Numbered from the stretch's first letter, positions 26,605 through 35,624 are shown. The stretch is 64,000 nt of DNA from RGIG3701 sp964438515 (GCA_964438515.1 CAYTLK010000001.1:108112-172111), one strand, 5' to 3'. Program-made: numbers and translations. The notes: generated by a model not told the origin, from the sequence alone.

Positions 26605-27384
26605 CTACTTTTTCCACGTTCCCCGCGCCCAAACGGAAAGCAGAAGCCGAGTTTGGTGCACCCACGTTACGCCCTCCATAAGTCCACGGTAGGGAAGAGA
26701 GGTAAGATAGGGTAAATGGGTTAATTTTTTCCAGAATTTCAGCGTCGTCGGAGCCGCAATGGTGGAACGACTCGCATGCTCGTTCAACTGAATGGGATAG
26801 GGAAAAAGAATCATCTGCCGCATTCCGTACATGTACATTCGGGAAAAATAATGATCTACGGGTAAAAAATAAGGTTTTATGTGATTTACAAACTCCTGTG
26901 CCGCTCGGCGATTCAAAAGATGCGCCCCCGTTCCATTAAACCAGCCAAACAGATAGCAAAAGGAACAGTCCGCGTTTTTCAGCTTCAGAACCGGAAAAAG
27001 ATGATTCGGAAAATGAAATTTCTGACTCAGCCCGTTCAAACGCAAAATATCCCACCGATCCTGAAACGCCATCGCTTCGTCCAGAATTTCCTTCAAATTC
27101 TCCGGAAGCGTCACATCATCTTCACAAATAAGAATATGCGACTCGTTCGAATCCAAAAAGTTCCTTAAAATACGACCTACTGTCGCACACAACGCAACGT
27201 GACCGGGCGAAAGCGGGTGTCCGTACAACCACAAAGCCCGCCATCGGGAAATCTCTTTCGGGACGGTTTTACTGCCGTCAATTCCCTCTTCACGTTCCCA
27301 CGGTAGCTGCGTACGCACCGCACTTTCCATGAACCGTGCGTAACGTTCGGGAGCGCGAGCAAGATTGATGACACAATATTTCAT
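26605..27384 (-). CDS. Glycosyltransferase family 25 protein
   Basis: Family 25 enzymes add sugars, often galactose, to lipopolysaccharide or capsule. The N-terminus YCVINLARAPERYARFM is the typical start. ILICEDDVTLPENL supplies the E-D-D metal/donor motif, and DILRLNG and NGTGAHLLNRRAAQEF match later conserved blocks. At 259 residues the length is normal and no membrane segment is seen. The acceptor cannot be inferred. It lies between nifS and miaB on the same strand, 68 nt after nifS, with no clear Shine-Dalgarno. Confidence 0.85.
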   Translation of the reverse strand: MKYCVINLARAPERYARFMESAVRTQLPWEREEGIDGSKTVPKEISRWRALWLYGHPLSPGHVALCATVGRILRNFLDSNESHILICEDDVTLPENLKEILDEAMAFQDRWDILRLNGLSQKFHFPNHLFPVLKLKNADCSFCYLFGWFNGTGAHLLNRRAAQEFVNHIKPYFLPVDHYFSRMYMYGMRQMILFPYPIQLNEHASRSTIAAPTTLKFWKKLTHLPYLTSLPYRGLMEGVTWVHQTRLLLSVWARGTWKK

Positions 27385-27452
27385 TGCAGGTTGATTTTTG
27401 TTCGTTTCAGTTTTGATTTAACTTTGTCTATTGTTCTAAATTCATACGTCTT

Positions 27453-28676
27453 TTACGATTTCTTCCGATTTTCACGGCTGAACGGCGACATGGCGCGTAA
27501 ACGTGCAATGATTTCTGGGAAAACGTTCAAAATACGCTCGACTTCTTCCCGCGAATTGTAACGGCTGAAACTGAATCGAGTCGAACCATGAATGGCGGTG
27601 AATGGGACTTTCATGGCGCGCAGAACGTGCGACGGCTCCAGTGAACCGCTCGTACAGGCGGAACCGCTGGACGCACAAATGTTGTGTTCGGACAATTCGT
27701 ACAGAATTGATTCTCCTTCGACAAAATGACACGAAACATTCGTCGTGTTCGGCATACGCTCGGCTTCGGCGCCGTTTATCTCCACATCGGGAATTCTCGC
27801 GACGAGTTCCGACTCGAAATAACGCTGCATCTCCGTCAGTTTCACCATGTCGTCGATATGCGTCCGAAAAGCCGTCTCCAAAGCGGTCGCTGTCCCGACG
27901 ATGTACGGAACATTCTCCGTTCCTCCGCGCCGCCCGCCTTCCTGGTGTCCGCCGATGAAAAAGGGACGAATTCGAGACCCTTTTCGCATGTACAATAATC
28001 CGATTCCTTTCGGCGCATGAAATTTGTGACCGGAACAGGACAAAAAATCGACGTTCCGAAAATCCTGCGCAAACAGATTCTTCGGACCATTTTTCGACAT
28101 CGAAACCGGAATCTTCGAAATAGACTGCGTGCAGTCCGTATGAAAAAGCATCCCAGGGTCCGTCTCTTTCGTAATCCGCGCCAGTTCCGCAATCGGGAAT
28201 TTTACCCCAGTTTCATTATTTGCGTGCATAATCGAAACAAGCAGCGTATTTCCAGGCTCCAACGCACGAACAAAGTCGATTTTGTTCAGCCGTCCCTGCC
28301 GATCCACAGGTAAATAAGTGACGCGATAGCCGCGGCGCTCCATCTCCCTGCAAACCTCCAGCACAGCAGGATGTTCGACCGTTGTTGTGATGATGTGCCG
28401 GCGGGCGGAATTCGCGGCGGCGGTCCCGAAAATCACGTGGTTGTTGCTCTCCGTGGCGCAGGAGGTGAACAGAATCTCATTTTCAACGTCCGTATTGAAG
28501 AATCCCGCGATTTTTTCACGTGCTTCCCGTATCGCTTTTGCAACGACCAAAGCCGACGGATACATCGAACTCGGATTAAAATATTCCGGTCCAAAAAACG
28601 GTTTCATCGCCTCAAACACCTCAGGAGCGACGCATGTCGTGGCGTTATTATCTGCGTAAATTAACGGATAGTCCAT
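27453..28676 (-). CDS. nifS: Cysteine desulfurase NifS/IscS
   Basis: A pyridoxal-phosphate enzyme that takes sulfur from cysteine and hands it to the scaffold NifU. Signatures: YADNNATTCVAPEV at the start, SGHKFHAPKGIG with the PLP-binding Lys, and SSGSACTSGS with the persulfide-carrying Cys on a mobile loop, as in NifS/IscS group I enzymes. 407 residues is normal. The ATG at 28676 was chosen over a GTG at 28685 because AAGG has proper spacing to it. It follows nifU by 51 nt on the same strand. Confidence 0.94.
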   Translation of the reverse strand: MDYPLIYADNNATTCVAPEVFEAMKPFFGPEYFNPSSMYPSALVVAKAIREAREKIAGFFNTDVENEILFTSCATESNNHVIFGTAAANSARRHIITTTVEHPAVLEVCREMERRGYRVTYLPVDRQGRLNKIDFVRALEPGNTLLVSIMHANNETGVKFPIAELARITKETDPGMLFHTDCTQSISKIPVSMSKNGPKNLFAQDFRNVDFLSCSGHKFHAPKGIGLLYMRKGSRIRPFFIGGHQEGGRRGGTENVPYIVGTATALETAFRTHIDDMVKLTEMQRYFESELVARIPDVEINGAEAERMPNTTNVSCHFVEGESILYELSEHNICASSGSACTSGSLEPSHVLRAMKVPFTAIHGSTRFSFSRYNSREEVERILNVFPEIIARLRAMSPFSRENRKKS

Positions 28677-28727
28677 CCAATCCACCTTCTTTTAAGAGAA
28701 ATGAAAAAAAAGTTTCAATTTTTGTAC

Positions 28728-29786
28728 TCAAATCTGAATTACACGAATGTCCGACTGAACCTGTTCCCGCAAAGTGGTTTCGACGAGTATTTTCAGCGTC
28801 ATATTCGCACCTGCACAGGACGCACAGGCTCCGTGAAGTTCCACATACACCAAGTTTCCCTTAATGTCCACGATGGAACAATCACCGCCGTCGCGCTGCA
28901 AAAGAGGTCGAATCGACTTCTCGATGACCGCCTCGATTTTCTTCGAAAACTGGTATGGAGAAAGCGTCTCTCCCGCAGACGCCGCACCGGACGTCGACGC
29001 GGTTGCAGATGCGGAAACCGACGCAGAAACCGACGCGGTCGGCATCTGTCCGAAAACAGGAAGCTCGCCGTTTGCAGATTGGAGCGGAATCGCGTTTTTC
29101 CCAGTCGAATCGCCTTCTTTCAGCAGTTTTTCCTGTCCCCAAATATCGTCCAGAATATCCTGAATTCCGCCGGGCGCATGCAGGCAGTTTTGACACGCAC
29201 CGCCCGCCTTGAGCGCCGCCGTCACTTCACTCGTCGTCCGGAGATTCAACTCTTTGATTTTTCGGCGCAAAAACGGCTCTGTAATGTTGAAACACTTGCA
29301 TACGAGTCGGCCTTCCTCCTCTTTTTCAAGCTGTTCCTGCAAATCAATTCCGAGTTTTGCGAGGTTCACGCCCCGTTTTTTCGCCCAATCGGACACGGCC
29401 GCTTCCAACGCCTCGGCCCCCATCACGGAACAATGGATTTTCTGGTCCGGCAAACCATCCAAAAAATCGACGATATCACGATTTGTGATTTTCAATGCTT
29501 CAATCGGCGAGCAGGCGCGAGCCTCAAGAATCACACACAGTGCTTCCGATGCCGCAATTGCAGATGTACAACCGAATGTCAAATAACGGGCTTCGACGAT
29601 TTTGTCTTTTGTCGGATCTTCATTTTTTTCAACTCGAAACGTAAAACGAAGCGAGTCGCCGCACGCGATGGAACCGTGTTCACCGATACCGTCCGGATTT
29701 TCAATTTCTCCAAGATGCGTCCCGGGTTTCCCATGCACCGCATCCAAAAAAAGCTGCTTCGTTTTTTCGCTATATTCCCAAGCCAT
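28728..29786 (-). CDS. nifU: Three-domain Fe-S scaffold protein NifU
   Basis: NifU assembles Fe-S clusters from NifS-derived sulfur. All three modules are present: an IscU-like N-terminal domain with the three ligand Cys (IACGD, TFGCTSA, KIHCSV), a Bfd-like [2Fe-2S] domain with CKC and CQNC around residues 170-205, and a C-terminal Nfu domain with CASCAG. A 35-residue Ala/Ser linker separates the last two. Full-length NifU is typical of nitrogen fixers and epsilonproteobacteria, but no nif structural genes are nearby, so a general housekeeping role is likely. The start at 29786 has AGGAGC 6 nt upstream. Confidence 0.93.
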   Translation of the reverse strand: MAWEYSEKTKQLFLDAVHGKPGTHLGEIENPDGIGEHGSIACGDSLRFTFRVEKNEDPTKDKIVEARYLTFGCTSAIAASEALCVILEARACSPIEALKITNRDIVDFLDGLPDQKIHCSVMGAEALEAAVSDWAKKRGVNLAKLGIDLQEQLEKEEEGRLVCKCFNITEPFLRRKIKELNLRTTSEVTAALKAGGACQNCLHAPGGIQDILDDIWGQEKLLKEGDSTGKNAIPLQSANGELPVFGQMPTASVSASVSASATASTSGAASAGETLSPYQFSKKIEAVIEKSIRPLLQRDGGDCSIVDIKGNLVYVELHGACASCAGANMTLKILVETTLREQVQSDIRVIQI

Positions 29787-29838
29787 TACAACGCTCCTTA
29801 TTTTCAAAAAGCATATCCCAAGAAAATGTTCTTAATCT

Positions 29839-29866
29839 ATTATACCAGATTCCAGCAAAAAAACAA
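29839..29866 (-). promoter_or_regulatory. Promoter of the nifU-nifS operon
   Basis: On the minus strand TTGTTT (complement of 29861-29866) and TATAAT (complement of 29839-29844), spacing 16 nt, about 50 nt upstream of the nifU start. Confidence 0.6.
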
Positions 29867-29969
29867 GTTAGAGCAGGGCAAAGAATGGGTAAATTTTTTA
29901 ACAATTGTTATACTTTCGCTTGAGATTTTTCTCTTTTGACGGTCCTCACGACCTTTTTTGAAAGAAAAT

Positions 29970-30009
29970 GTGAGGGAGAAATCTAGCCGGGAAAATATTT
30001 CCCTCTCAC
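29970..30009 (+). other. Long hairpin
   Basis: GTGAGGGAGAAAT (29970-29982) pairs with ATTTCCCTCTCAC (29997-30009) over 13 positions with one mismatch and one G-T. No T-run follows on either strand. Confidence 0.5.
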
Positions 30010-30084
30010 AACACCATAATTCAATACAATAATCAAAGAATATGGCGGAATCTTCCGAAAACGAAAGCTCAAAGCGTGAGACTC

Positions 30085-30166
30085 GTCAGGACGCCGTAAA
30101 TCCCCGAACAGTCGGGCCGAACCCGTGTTTTCGAACGCAGCGGCGGATGATTTCCAGCTGTCTGAC
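30085..30166 (+). ncRNA. Candidate structured RNA with nested helices
   Basis: Three nested perfect pairings lie in register: GTCAG (30085-30089) with CTGAC (30162-30166), CGCCG (30092-30096) with CGGCG (30131-30135), and CCCGA (30103-30107) with TCGGG (30112-30116). A CGAA/TTCG hairpin follows the inner helix, so the middle helix would close a three-way junction. Helices are short and only one copy is present, so support is modest. Confidence 0.3.
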
Positions 30167-30324
30167 CGTCACCAAAAGTTTGGAAGAATTTTCGTTCGTA
30201 TGTGTCTTTGTGTTTGCCATAAGTAATGTACTTTTACACAATGGCAAGAATACCTCAACATATAAAATGGAAATTGAAAATTTGTCGCTCCATGGGGTAA
30301 CTGGATCTTATTTTCTTCTTTTAG

Positions 30325-30428
30325 ACTCGTTCTACTTGAAAATATCACATTGGGCGGCTACAGCGGCAGTCGTTTCTCAATAGAGTAACGACTGTGAAGC
30401 GAAAATTCAAATTGCATCGGGTATAATT
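30325..30428 (+). repeat. Dispersed structured element, family 2, copy B
   Basis: Most similar to copy A (59764-59855, inverted). Shared with A: ACTCGTT, CTTGAAA, CATTGGGCGGC, GGCAGTCGTTTCTC, ATAGAGTAACGA, GAAGC, AAAATTCAAA and TGCATCGGG. The central hairpin is CAGTCGTT (30367-30374) with AACGACTG (30387-30394), extended inward by CTC/GAG. GGGTATAATT at the end resembles a -10 box. Unlike copy C it lies next to no start codon. Confidence 0.7.
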
Positions 30429-30848
30429 AAGATTGTCAAGCGGAAATTACTCAAATTTTTTAAGATTTTTGTCACTCTAAATTTGAACTCTACGAGCCGT
30501 GTATACATCACTGTATTTAAAACTGTACGCAATCTATTTTTCTTTCTGATTGTTGCATTCTGCGCAAATTTCAGATGGAATGTTTTCTATTTTTTCTCTC
30601 TTCCTTCGAAAAACATAAAATTTTTTCCTTCCCTCTTCACGTCTCCTAGGAGGATTTTCAACAAGTGAAAAACCTTCCAAAAAAGAAACAACCGTTACTT
30701 TTGGCACAGAGTGAATATGGAAAAATTTTCTTAGATTTTTTAAATTTATGCCGATTAGATAAAAAGCACAAAGATGTTAAGTTGCGGATCTCAAAATGAA
30801 TGAGTTTTATTGATGTATTAAATCCATGAAGTCCAGTCATACCACACG

Positions 30849-30885
30849 AAACGGCGCAGGAAAAAGTTCTTCTGCGCCGTTTTTG
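30849..30885. terminator. Terminator after the Nudix-like gene
   Basis: AAACGGCGCAG (30849-30859) pairs perfectly with CTGCGCCGTTT (30872-30882). A T-run follows on the plus strand and the minus-strand end is TTTCG. It lies just after the stop of the leftward gene. Confidence 0.75.
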
Positions 30886-30899
30886 TTTCCATTTTCATC

Positions 30900-31517
30900 T
30901 CATCCAAAATATTCTTTGAGCGTAATGGAAGACCACGATTCGTACCCATCCAAATTCGCGAGCTGTTCTTCAATGGGGTAAAAACCCGTTTCGAGCACGT
31001 CTTTTTCGTTGGGATACACTTTCGGTTCCTGCACATCAATCAGATGAACGACCCCCAAATGGACGCGTCCGACCTCATTCGTATCGTCATTAATGAGTCC
31101 AACGATTTTTTCGCCCAAAATTGTCGTATCCATCCGAACTTCCTCACTGCGTTCCCGCAGCATTCCGATGTGGTAAACCTCCGAATTATCGCGCGCGCCG
31201 CTGCAATCCGCTTCCGAAAGATGGCCGCCGACCCCGACACTATGTTTGAGATGGAGCCGTCCCTCGCCCATTCCTTTTCCGCGAGTGTATCGAAAAATGA
31301 ACGTTTTTCCAGACGCATCCGTCCAGCGAAAAAGCATGTAGGGAATCAGCTGTTTGAAGCTCGGATTCTGTTCCGCTTCACTGCGTGGACAAAAACGAAC
31401 GACGGACGCATCAAGAATCTGCGGCACATAACGCTCAATTTTCTGTGTGAATCCCTGAAAATACCCGAGCTGGCGGAAATATTCGGTCGGAATTACGAGT
31501 ACGTGTTCGTCGGTCAT
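30900..31517 (-). CDS. Nudix-like predicted phosphoesterase (COG4112 type)
   Basis: The 205-residue protein resembles the COG4112 group of predicted MutT-family phosphoesterases. The segment GVGGHLSEADC, then MLRERSEEVRM, gives a degenerate Nudix box (G...RExxEEV), with an N-terminal strand region (HVLVIPTEYFRQLGYFQGF) typical of this group. Nudix enzymes cleave nucleoside diphosphates linked to another group. No substrate is assignable. Its start is 13 nt downstream of the queA stop, so the two are probably co-transcribed, and a strong terminator follows. Confidence 0.75.
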   Translation of the reverse strand: MTDEHVLVIPTEYFRQLGYFQGFTQKIERYVPQILDASVVRFCPRSEAEQNPSFKQLIPYMLFRWTDASGKTFIFRYTRGKGMGEGRLHLKHSVGVGGHLSEADCSGARDNSEVYHIGMLRERSEEVRMDTTILGEKIVGLINDDTNEVGRVHLGVVHLIDVQEPKVYPNEKDVLETGFYPIEEQLANLDGYESWSSITLKEYFG

Positions 31518-31530
31518 GGTTTTCTCCCCT

Positions 31531-32661
31531 TTATAAAATAATCATGGCGTCGCCATAACTGTAAAAACGATATTCGTGGTCAATCGCCTCCTGATAGGCC
31601 TGTTTCATCAATTCGTCTCCCCCAAAAGTCCGCACGAGAACTAAAAGCGTCGATTTTGGAAGGTGAAAATTGGTCATCAGTGCGTCGACCGCATGAAATT
31701 TGTACGGCGGTTTAATGAACAAATCAATGTAACCCGAAAATGGAAGCAAGTCCTTCGACGCCTCCAAAACTCGAACGGAAGTGGTTCCAACCGTCACGAT
31801 TCGGCCGCCGTTTTCGCGACAGGCTCGCAAATTCGCGGAAACGTCGGGAGGTAAACAGCCCCATTCCTTATGCATCTGATGTTCTGAAAGTTTATGTACA
31901 GATATCGGTCGGAACGTTCCCAGACCCACATGCAGCGTTACAAACTGCTTTTTCACACCCATATTTTCGATGCGCCGCAACAATTCATCCGTAAAATGCA
32001 GTCCCGCAGTCGGAGCCGCCACCGCGCCGGGCTGCGAGGCGTACACGGTCTGATAATTTTCCACATCCTGTTCGTCGGAAACGCCTTTTCGAATGTACGG
32101 CGGAATCGGAACGCTGCCGACCTGCTGCAAAATGTCCCAGCATGAGTCCGTGCACGGTTCCCCGTTGAGCATCGGAAGACAAATCCACGAACCGTCTTCT
32201 GAAACCTTTTGCTCCATCAAAAGTCGAATGTACGGTCGAGAATAAGTGTCGAGAAGCGTAACCTGCTCGCCCGGCTGCAACTTTCCCCGCGTCGTTCCAA
32301 GAATGTGCCAGCGCGGAAGCTCCTGCGCATATTTCTCGAAATGGAACCCGCTTCCACTCAAATCCGACGGTCCGGCAGGTTCCAGAAAAAGTCCCTCCCA
32401 GCTTCCGCCTGTAAGTGTACGTGTGCCGCGAAGCCGTGCAGGAACAACTTTTGTGTTATTTAATACCAAACAGTCGTTGGGACGCAAAAAATCCGGAATG
32501 TCGCGTACATGATGGTGCGAAATAGTGTACGTTTTTCTATCAACGACCAACAGACGTGCGTCACTGCGATTTTCGAGCGGACGCGACGCAATCAGACGCT
32601 CCGGCAAATTATAATCGTAATAATCCAGAGAATCGAACTGGGATTCTTCTTGACCAACCAT
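31531..32661 (-). CDS. queA: S-adenosylmethionine:tRNA ribosyltransferase-isomerase
   Basis: QueA moves the ribosyl part of SAM onto 7-aminomethyl-7-deazaguanine at position 34 of tRNA, the penultimate step of queuosine formation. Signatures: YDYNLPERLIASRPLENR, VLNNTKVVPARLRG, AAPTAGLHFTDELL and TNFHLPKSTLLVLV. With the start at 32661 (GTAGGAGG 4 to 5 nt upstream) the protein has 376 residues, slightly longer than usual. A plausible promoter is TTTACT/TATAAT with 16-nt spacing (complement of 32703-32730). Confidence 0.95.
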   Translation of the reverse strand: MVGQEESQFDSLDYYDYNLPERLIASRPLENRSDARLLVVDRKTYTISHHHVRDIPDFLRPNDCLVLNNTKVVPARLRGTRTLTGGSWEGLFLEPAGPSDLSGSGFHFEKYAQELPRWHILGTTRGKLQPGEQVTLLDTYSRPYIRLLMEQKVSEDGSWICLPMLNGEPCTDSCWDILQQVGSVPIPPYIRKGVSDEQDVENYQTVYASQPGAVAAPTAGLHFTDELLRRIENMGVKKQFVTLHVGLGTFRPISVHKLSEHQMHKEWGCLPPDVSANLRACRENGGRIVTVGTTSVRVLEASKDLLPFSGYIDLFIKPPYKFHAVDALMTNFHLPKSTLLVLVRTFGGDELMKQAYQEAIDHEYRFYSYGDAMIIL

Positions 32662-32730
32662 AAAACCTCCTACTCGGATATTTCCCACACTACGGAAATT
32701 TTATTATAGTCGATTCTGGAAAAAAGTAAA

Positions 32731-33091
32731 TCGGGATGGTTCCAATTTCCTCAAAATTTCCTTCCTGATGGGGAGATTTTTACTCCTTTACACCTGTTTT
32801 TCGGGAAAAAATAAAAAATTTTTCCAATCGAATGAATGACCGAGCGGGTACACGCAAGCATCACGTTTCGCGTACATATTTCTGAAAAATCAAAGAATTT
32901 TTTCGTGACGATATTCTACAAATTTCTGTATCATTATTTACATATTCAAACGTACGTTTTAGTTTCGTTTTTTACGATACTAAAAGAATATTATACACAA
33001 TAATTCATACATCTTGCAAAAGAGACCGTCCGACACGAACCCAATAAAGGTGCGGCCGCACGCTGCGTCAAAGTCACAAATGTCGGAAAAC
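32731..33091. other. Intergenic region with palindrome and possible structured RNA
   Basis: No gene. A perfect 12-bp palindrome GTGCGGCCGCAC lies at 33050-33061, enclosed by CCGACA (33030-33035) and TGTCGG (33081-33086). A weaker hairpin, GTAC-A-CG with CG-C-GTAC, is near 32849-32875. The rest is AT-rich. Confidence 0.4.
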
Positions 33092-33129
33092 AAAAAAACT
33101 TCCCAACTTTTGAATTTTGGGAAGTTTTT
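33092..33129. terminator. Terminator of the DUF3467 gene
   Basis: A 13-bp perfect stem, AAAAACTTCCCAA (33094-33106) with TTGGGAAGTTTTT (33117-33129), usable on both strands and 46 nt after the stop of the leftward gene. Confidence 0.85.
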
Positions 33130-33175
33130 CATTTTATTTATTCTCGACGGATTCATTACGTATACGAAATGAAAA

Positions 33176-33514
33176 TTACTCTTCACGTTCTGCCGGAGCG
33201 GCAGTGGTGGGACGAGCGCGGCGGTTCAGGTCGATTTCGATGACTCCGAACGTTGCTTCGTGACGCTGCAATGTAAGCTGAAGCGCATGAAGCATTCTTT
33301 TGGCGGTATAATAATTCATTACAACGCGCTGAGAAATATTAATCGGCGTCGTCGGAATTCCAACCGGCTGAGGATTGAGACCGAAATCAATAATCATTTC
33401 TTCCGGCGCTCCAGAAACGCGGCAAAAATTTGCATAGGCACAAACGGCTTTTTCATCGTTAATCTGAACAACACGCTGCTGTTCCTGAGGGGCCTGTTCT
33501 GCTTCGTTGGACAT
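33176..33514 (-). CDS. DUF3467 domain protein
   Basis: A 112-residue soluble protein that matches the DUF3467 pattern: a central segment YANFCRVSGAPEEMIIDFG, then a strand/helix pair (VVMNYYTAKRMLHALQLTLQRHE) and FGVIEIDL. The ends are Glu/Gln/Pro-rich and probably disordered. Function is unknown. The start at 33514 has GGAAG 5 nt upstream. The gene is monocistronic with a strong terminator, suggesting steady expression. Confidence 0.85.
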   Translation of the reverse strand: MSNEAEQAPQEQQRVVQINDEKAVCAYANFCRVSGAPEEMIIDFGLNPQPVGIPTTPINISQRVVMNYYTAKRMLHALQLTLQRHEATFGVIEIDLNRRARPTTAAPAEREE

Positions 33515-33728
33515 ATTCAACTTCCTTTCAAAATAAAAAAACGAGGATTCTCAAGTTTTACACCCAACACATTTGGAATCGGCATAATCTTAAAAATCAT
33601 TTTTACTGTTTGTTACGCATTGTTATATAGGATTTGTTCGATTAAGTCGATAGCAATTTGTAGGTATTTTTTCAAAATTACGCTTTTTCTCCAAATTTTT
33701 TTCTTGAAACAGGAAAGAAAAACAAAAA

Positions 33729-34049
33729 ATGAAAATTGGACGAATATTTTTTACGATCGATGATGTTTCTGTCGGAGAACAAATTGTCGCCGAACTGCTG
33801 AATCGTCACTGGATTGCGTGCGCGCAAGTGACCGGCCCCATCCAGAGTCACTATCACTGGAAGGGAAATATCGAACATGCACAGGAATGGAAATACGAAC
33901 TGAAAACAACCGCAGAAGGTCGGGACTTGGCGGCAGAATACGTTTGGACGAACCACACGTACGACGTTCCAGAGGTTCTGGTCGATACAATCGAGTCGGT
34001 AAACCCCTCTTTCAGCGAGTGGGTCGAGGCCGAATGTCAGGGATTGTAA
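33729..34049 (+). CDS. cutA: Divalent-cation tolerance protein CutA
   Basis: A small trimeric ferredoxin-fold protein. The family is linked to copper tolerance in E. coli, but its real role is unclear. The 106 residues give the full fold. Signatures are VGEQIVAELLNRHWIACAQV, HYHWKGNIEHAQEWKYELKTT and VPEVLVDTIESVNPSFSEWV, which match the conserved I-x-S-x-Y-x-W-x-G and P-x-I-x-x-x-x-(I/V) segments. GGAAAG precedes the ATG. It converges with the lipoprotein gene. Confidence 0.88.
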   Translation: MKIGRIFFTIDDVSVGEQIVAELLNRHWIACAQVTGPIQSHYHWKGNIEHAQEWKYELKTTAEGRDLAAEYVWTNHTYDVPEVLVDTIESVNPSFSEWVEAECQGL

Positions 34050-34061
34050 CCGGAACGCGCA

Positions 34062-34091
34062 TAAAAAAAGCGGTGGGAAAAACTCACCGCT
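34062..34091. terminator. Terminator between cutA and lipoprotein gene
   Basis: AGCGGTG (34069-34075) pairs with CACCGCT (34085-34091). The A-run before it gives seven Us on the minus strand, so it mainly serves the leftward lipoprotein gene. Confidence 0.8.
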
Positions 34092-34108
34092 CCGTTTTCG
34101 AATGAAAA

Positions 34109-34708
34109 TTACAAATCGACGTTAAAATCGGTATTTTCGTCAATTACTTCAGGTTCCGCTTCCGTCTCTTTCGCAAATTCGACGGCGCTCAAAACGGCAT
34201 TCATAATCCCGTCGGCATTCGGATTCTCGTTTTCAAATCCGCGAACCGTTACGGTGTACGCCTTTCCGAACTGAATCGTCGTGCAGATCAAATTGTCAAA
34301 TTTATCCTCAGTTTTAGGATCTTTCGAACGCTGCTCGCGCTTCATCCACATGTATTTTCCCGCTTGCACCATGTCGCCTTTGAGACCAGATTTTTGGGCG
34401 TCTTCCGGCGTCGCAAGCGTCTCAATTTCGGCAGATTCCGGATTTTTTACGAAAACACTCTGTCCGTCCTGGTCGGGATTGTCGAATTTCACAACGATTT
34501 TCCCCTGCCGTTTGGCCTCTTTCCAGCCCTTGGGAGCGGCAAACATGACCCCGCTGTCATACGAGGATGCTTCCGAAAGAGCAACCGAGGAACCGCCTCC
34601 GACAGAAGCAGAACCCGCGCCCGGTTTGGACCCGCCGCACCCGACGCAGGAAACAACAAGAAGAACTGCCATCATTAAAAATGCGGAATTTTTAAGTTTA
34701 TAATTCAT
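34109..34708 (-). CDS. Hypothetical lipoprotein, 199 aa
   Basis: The signal sequence ends LLVVSC with a lipobox Cys about residue 21, and a Gly/Ser linker follows. The mature part (FAAPKGWKEAKRQGK, ENPNADGIMNAVLSAVEF) has the pattern of a small alpha/beta domain often found in bacterial lipoproteins that begin with a PxGW strand. The C-terminus is acidic. Function is unknown. The gene stands alone between cutA and the acidic protein gene, with a terminator after it. Confidence 0.75.
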   Translation of the reverse strand: MNYKLKNSAFLMMAVLLVVSCVGCGGSKPGAGSASVGGGSSVALSEASSYDSGVMFAAPKGWKEAKRQGKIVVKFDNPDQDGQSVFVKNPESAEIETLATPEDAQKSGLKGDMVQAGKYMWMKREQRSKDPKTEDKFDNLICTTIQFGKAYTVTVRGFENENPNADGIMNAVLSAVEFAKETEAEPEVIDENTDFNVDL

Positions 34709-34877
34709 CTTTTTATCCTTTATAATGGTATTTGTAAGTGTGAAAATTCAAAATACTTTCGGCGAAACCGATCGAATCGGTTCCCTTCTTCATCTTTCGC
34801 GGGGTCGAAACCTCCAGCGCACAAAAATCAAAAGGAAAATCCGGAACCAAAAATTCCCCAAAAGTTCGAAAATCAAC

Positions 34878-35294
34878 TCAGGATTCAATCACCTTTTTGT
34901 CGAGTTTCACGAAATGAAGCATCTTTTTGGACTCGGTCAGCTCTGCGGCACGCTTTTCGGCGGCCTCTTTTTCCCCATATTCGAACGTTTCGACACGCTG
35001 GAAGTTCTGCGAATAGACGGACCAGAACGCTTTGAGCCGAACTTCTTTATTGGCGTTCGCGTCAGAAGCTCGTTTTTTCGAGGCGGCCGCTTTCTTGCGG
35101 GACGGCCGTTTTACTTTAGGCGCTTCCTCCTCATCTTCGAAATCTTCCTCAGTTTCCTCGTTTTCATCATCCGCGTCGTCCTCGTCTTCGAAATCGTCGT
35201 CTTCGTCTTCGATTTCATCCGTCATGTCGTCATTATCGTTATAATCGTCATCGTCGTAAGGACGTCCACTTCCCCGTTTTGAGCGTTTTGCCAT
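34878..35294 (-). CDS. Acidic low-complexity protein with basic spacer, 138 aa
   Basis: The N-terminal 60 residues are almost entirely Asp/Glu (e.g. EIEDEDDDFEDEDD), followed by a lysine/arginine-rich segment (KVKRPSRKKAAASKKRA). The C-terminal 60 residues (LKAFWSVYSQNFQRVETF) look like a small folded domain. The start at 35294 has AGGAT upstream. A Met four codons earlier overlaps that signal. Such charge-block proteins can act as nucleic-acid mimics or chaperones, but no function can be assigned. Confidence 0.7.
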   Translation of the reverse strand: MAKRSKRGSGRPYDDDDYNDNDDMTDEIEDEDDDFEDEDDADDENEETEEDFEDEEEAPKVKRPSRKKAAASKKRASDANANKEVRLKAFWSVYSQNFQRVETFEYGEKEAAEKRAAELTESKKMLHFVKLDKKVIES

Positions 35295-35624
35295 TTTTAT
35301 CCTCATTTATCTGGAAAGTTTGAATTCAGCTATTGAATTCAAAAAACACTGCGTCATTCTGTAAAATAGTTGGCAGTATCCTACAATCTATTCTATCATA
35401 CCTTTTCCATGTTTAATTTCTATCCCCCCCTAACGACAAAAACGAAATTTTCTCAAAATTTTATGGAAGATTTTGCCTTTCGAAATAATTATGGAGTTCT
35501 AAGTTTGCGGATATTGTGCATCTATTATATTTACCATATTCTTTGTATTTTATTTATTCTCACCATTTAACCCATTTTGTCTTTACTCCCCCATCTTTTC
35601 AAACTCCGCAGGAGCAATGAACGT
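35295..35624. other. AT-rich intergenic region
   Basis: About 330 nt with no supportable gene, repeat or terminator. A run of seven Cs at about 35425-35431 is the only notable feature. Confidence 0.5.

Larger units (their letters stand above)
29867..30848. other. One-kilobase gene-poor region with structured elements
   Basis: No convincing gene. Reading frames at 30042-30383 and 30483-30668 lack family resemblance and good start signals. The region holds a long hairpin (29970-30009), a possible multi-helix RNA (30085-30166) and a copy of repeat family 2 (30325-30428). From 30480 to 30780 it is AT-rich. Confidence 0.55.

Noticed and set aside
30042..30383. 113-codon rightward frame in the gene-poor region
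   Set aside because: No ribosome binding site or family resemblance, and it runs through repeat family 2 copy B.
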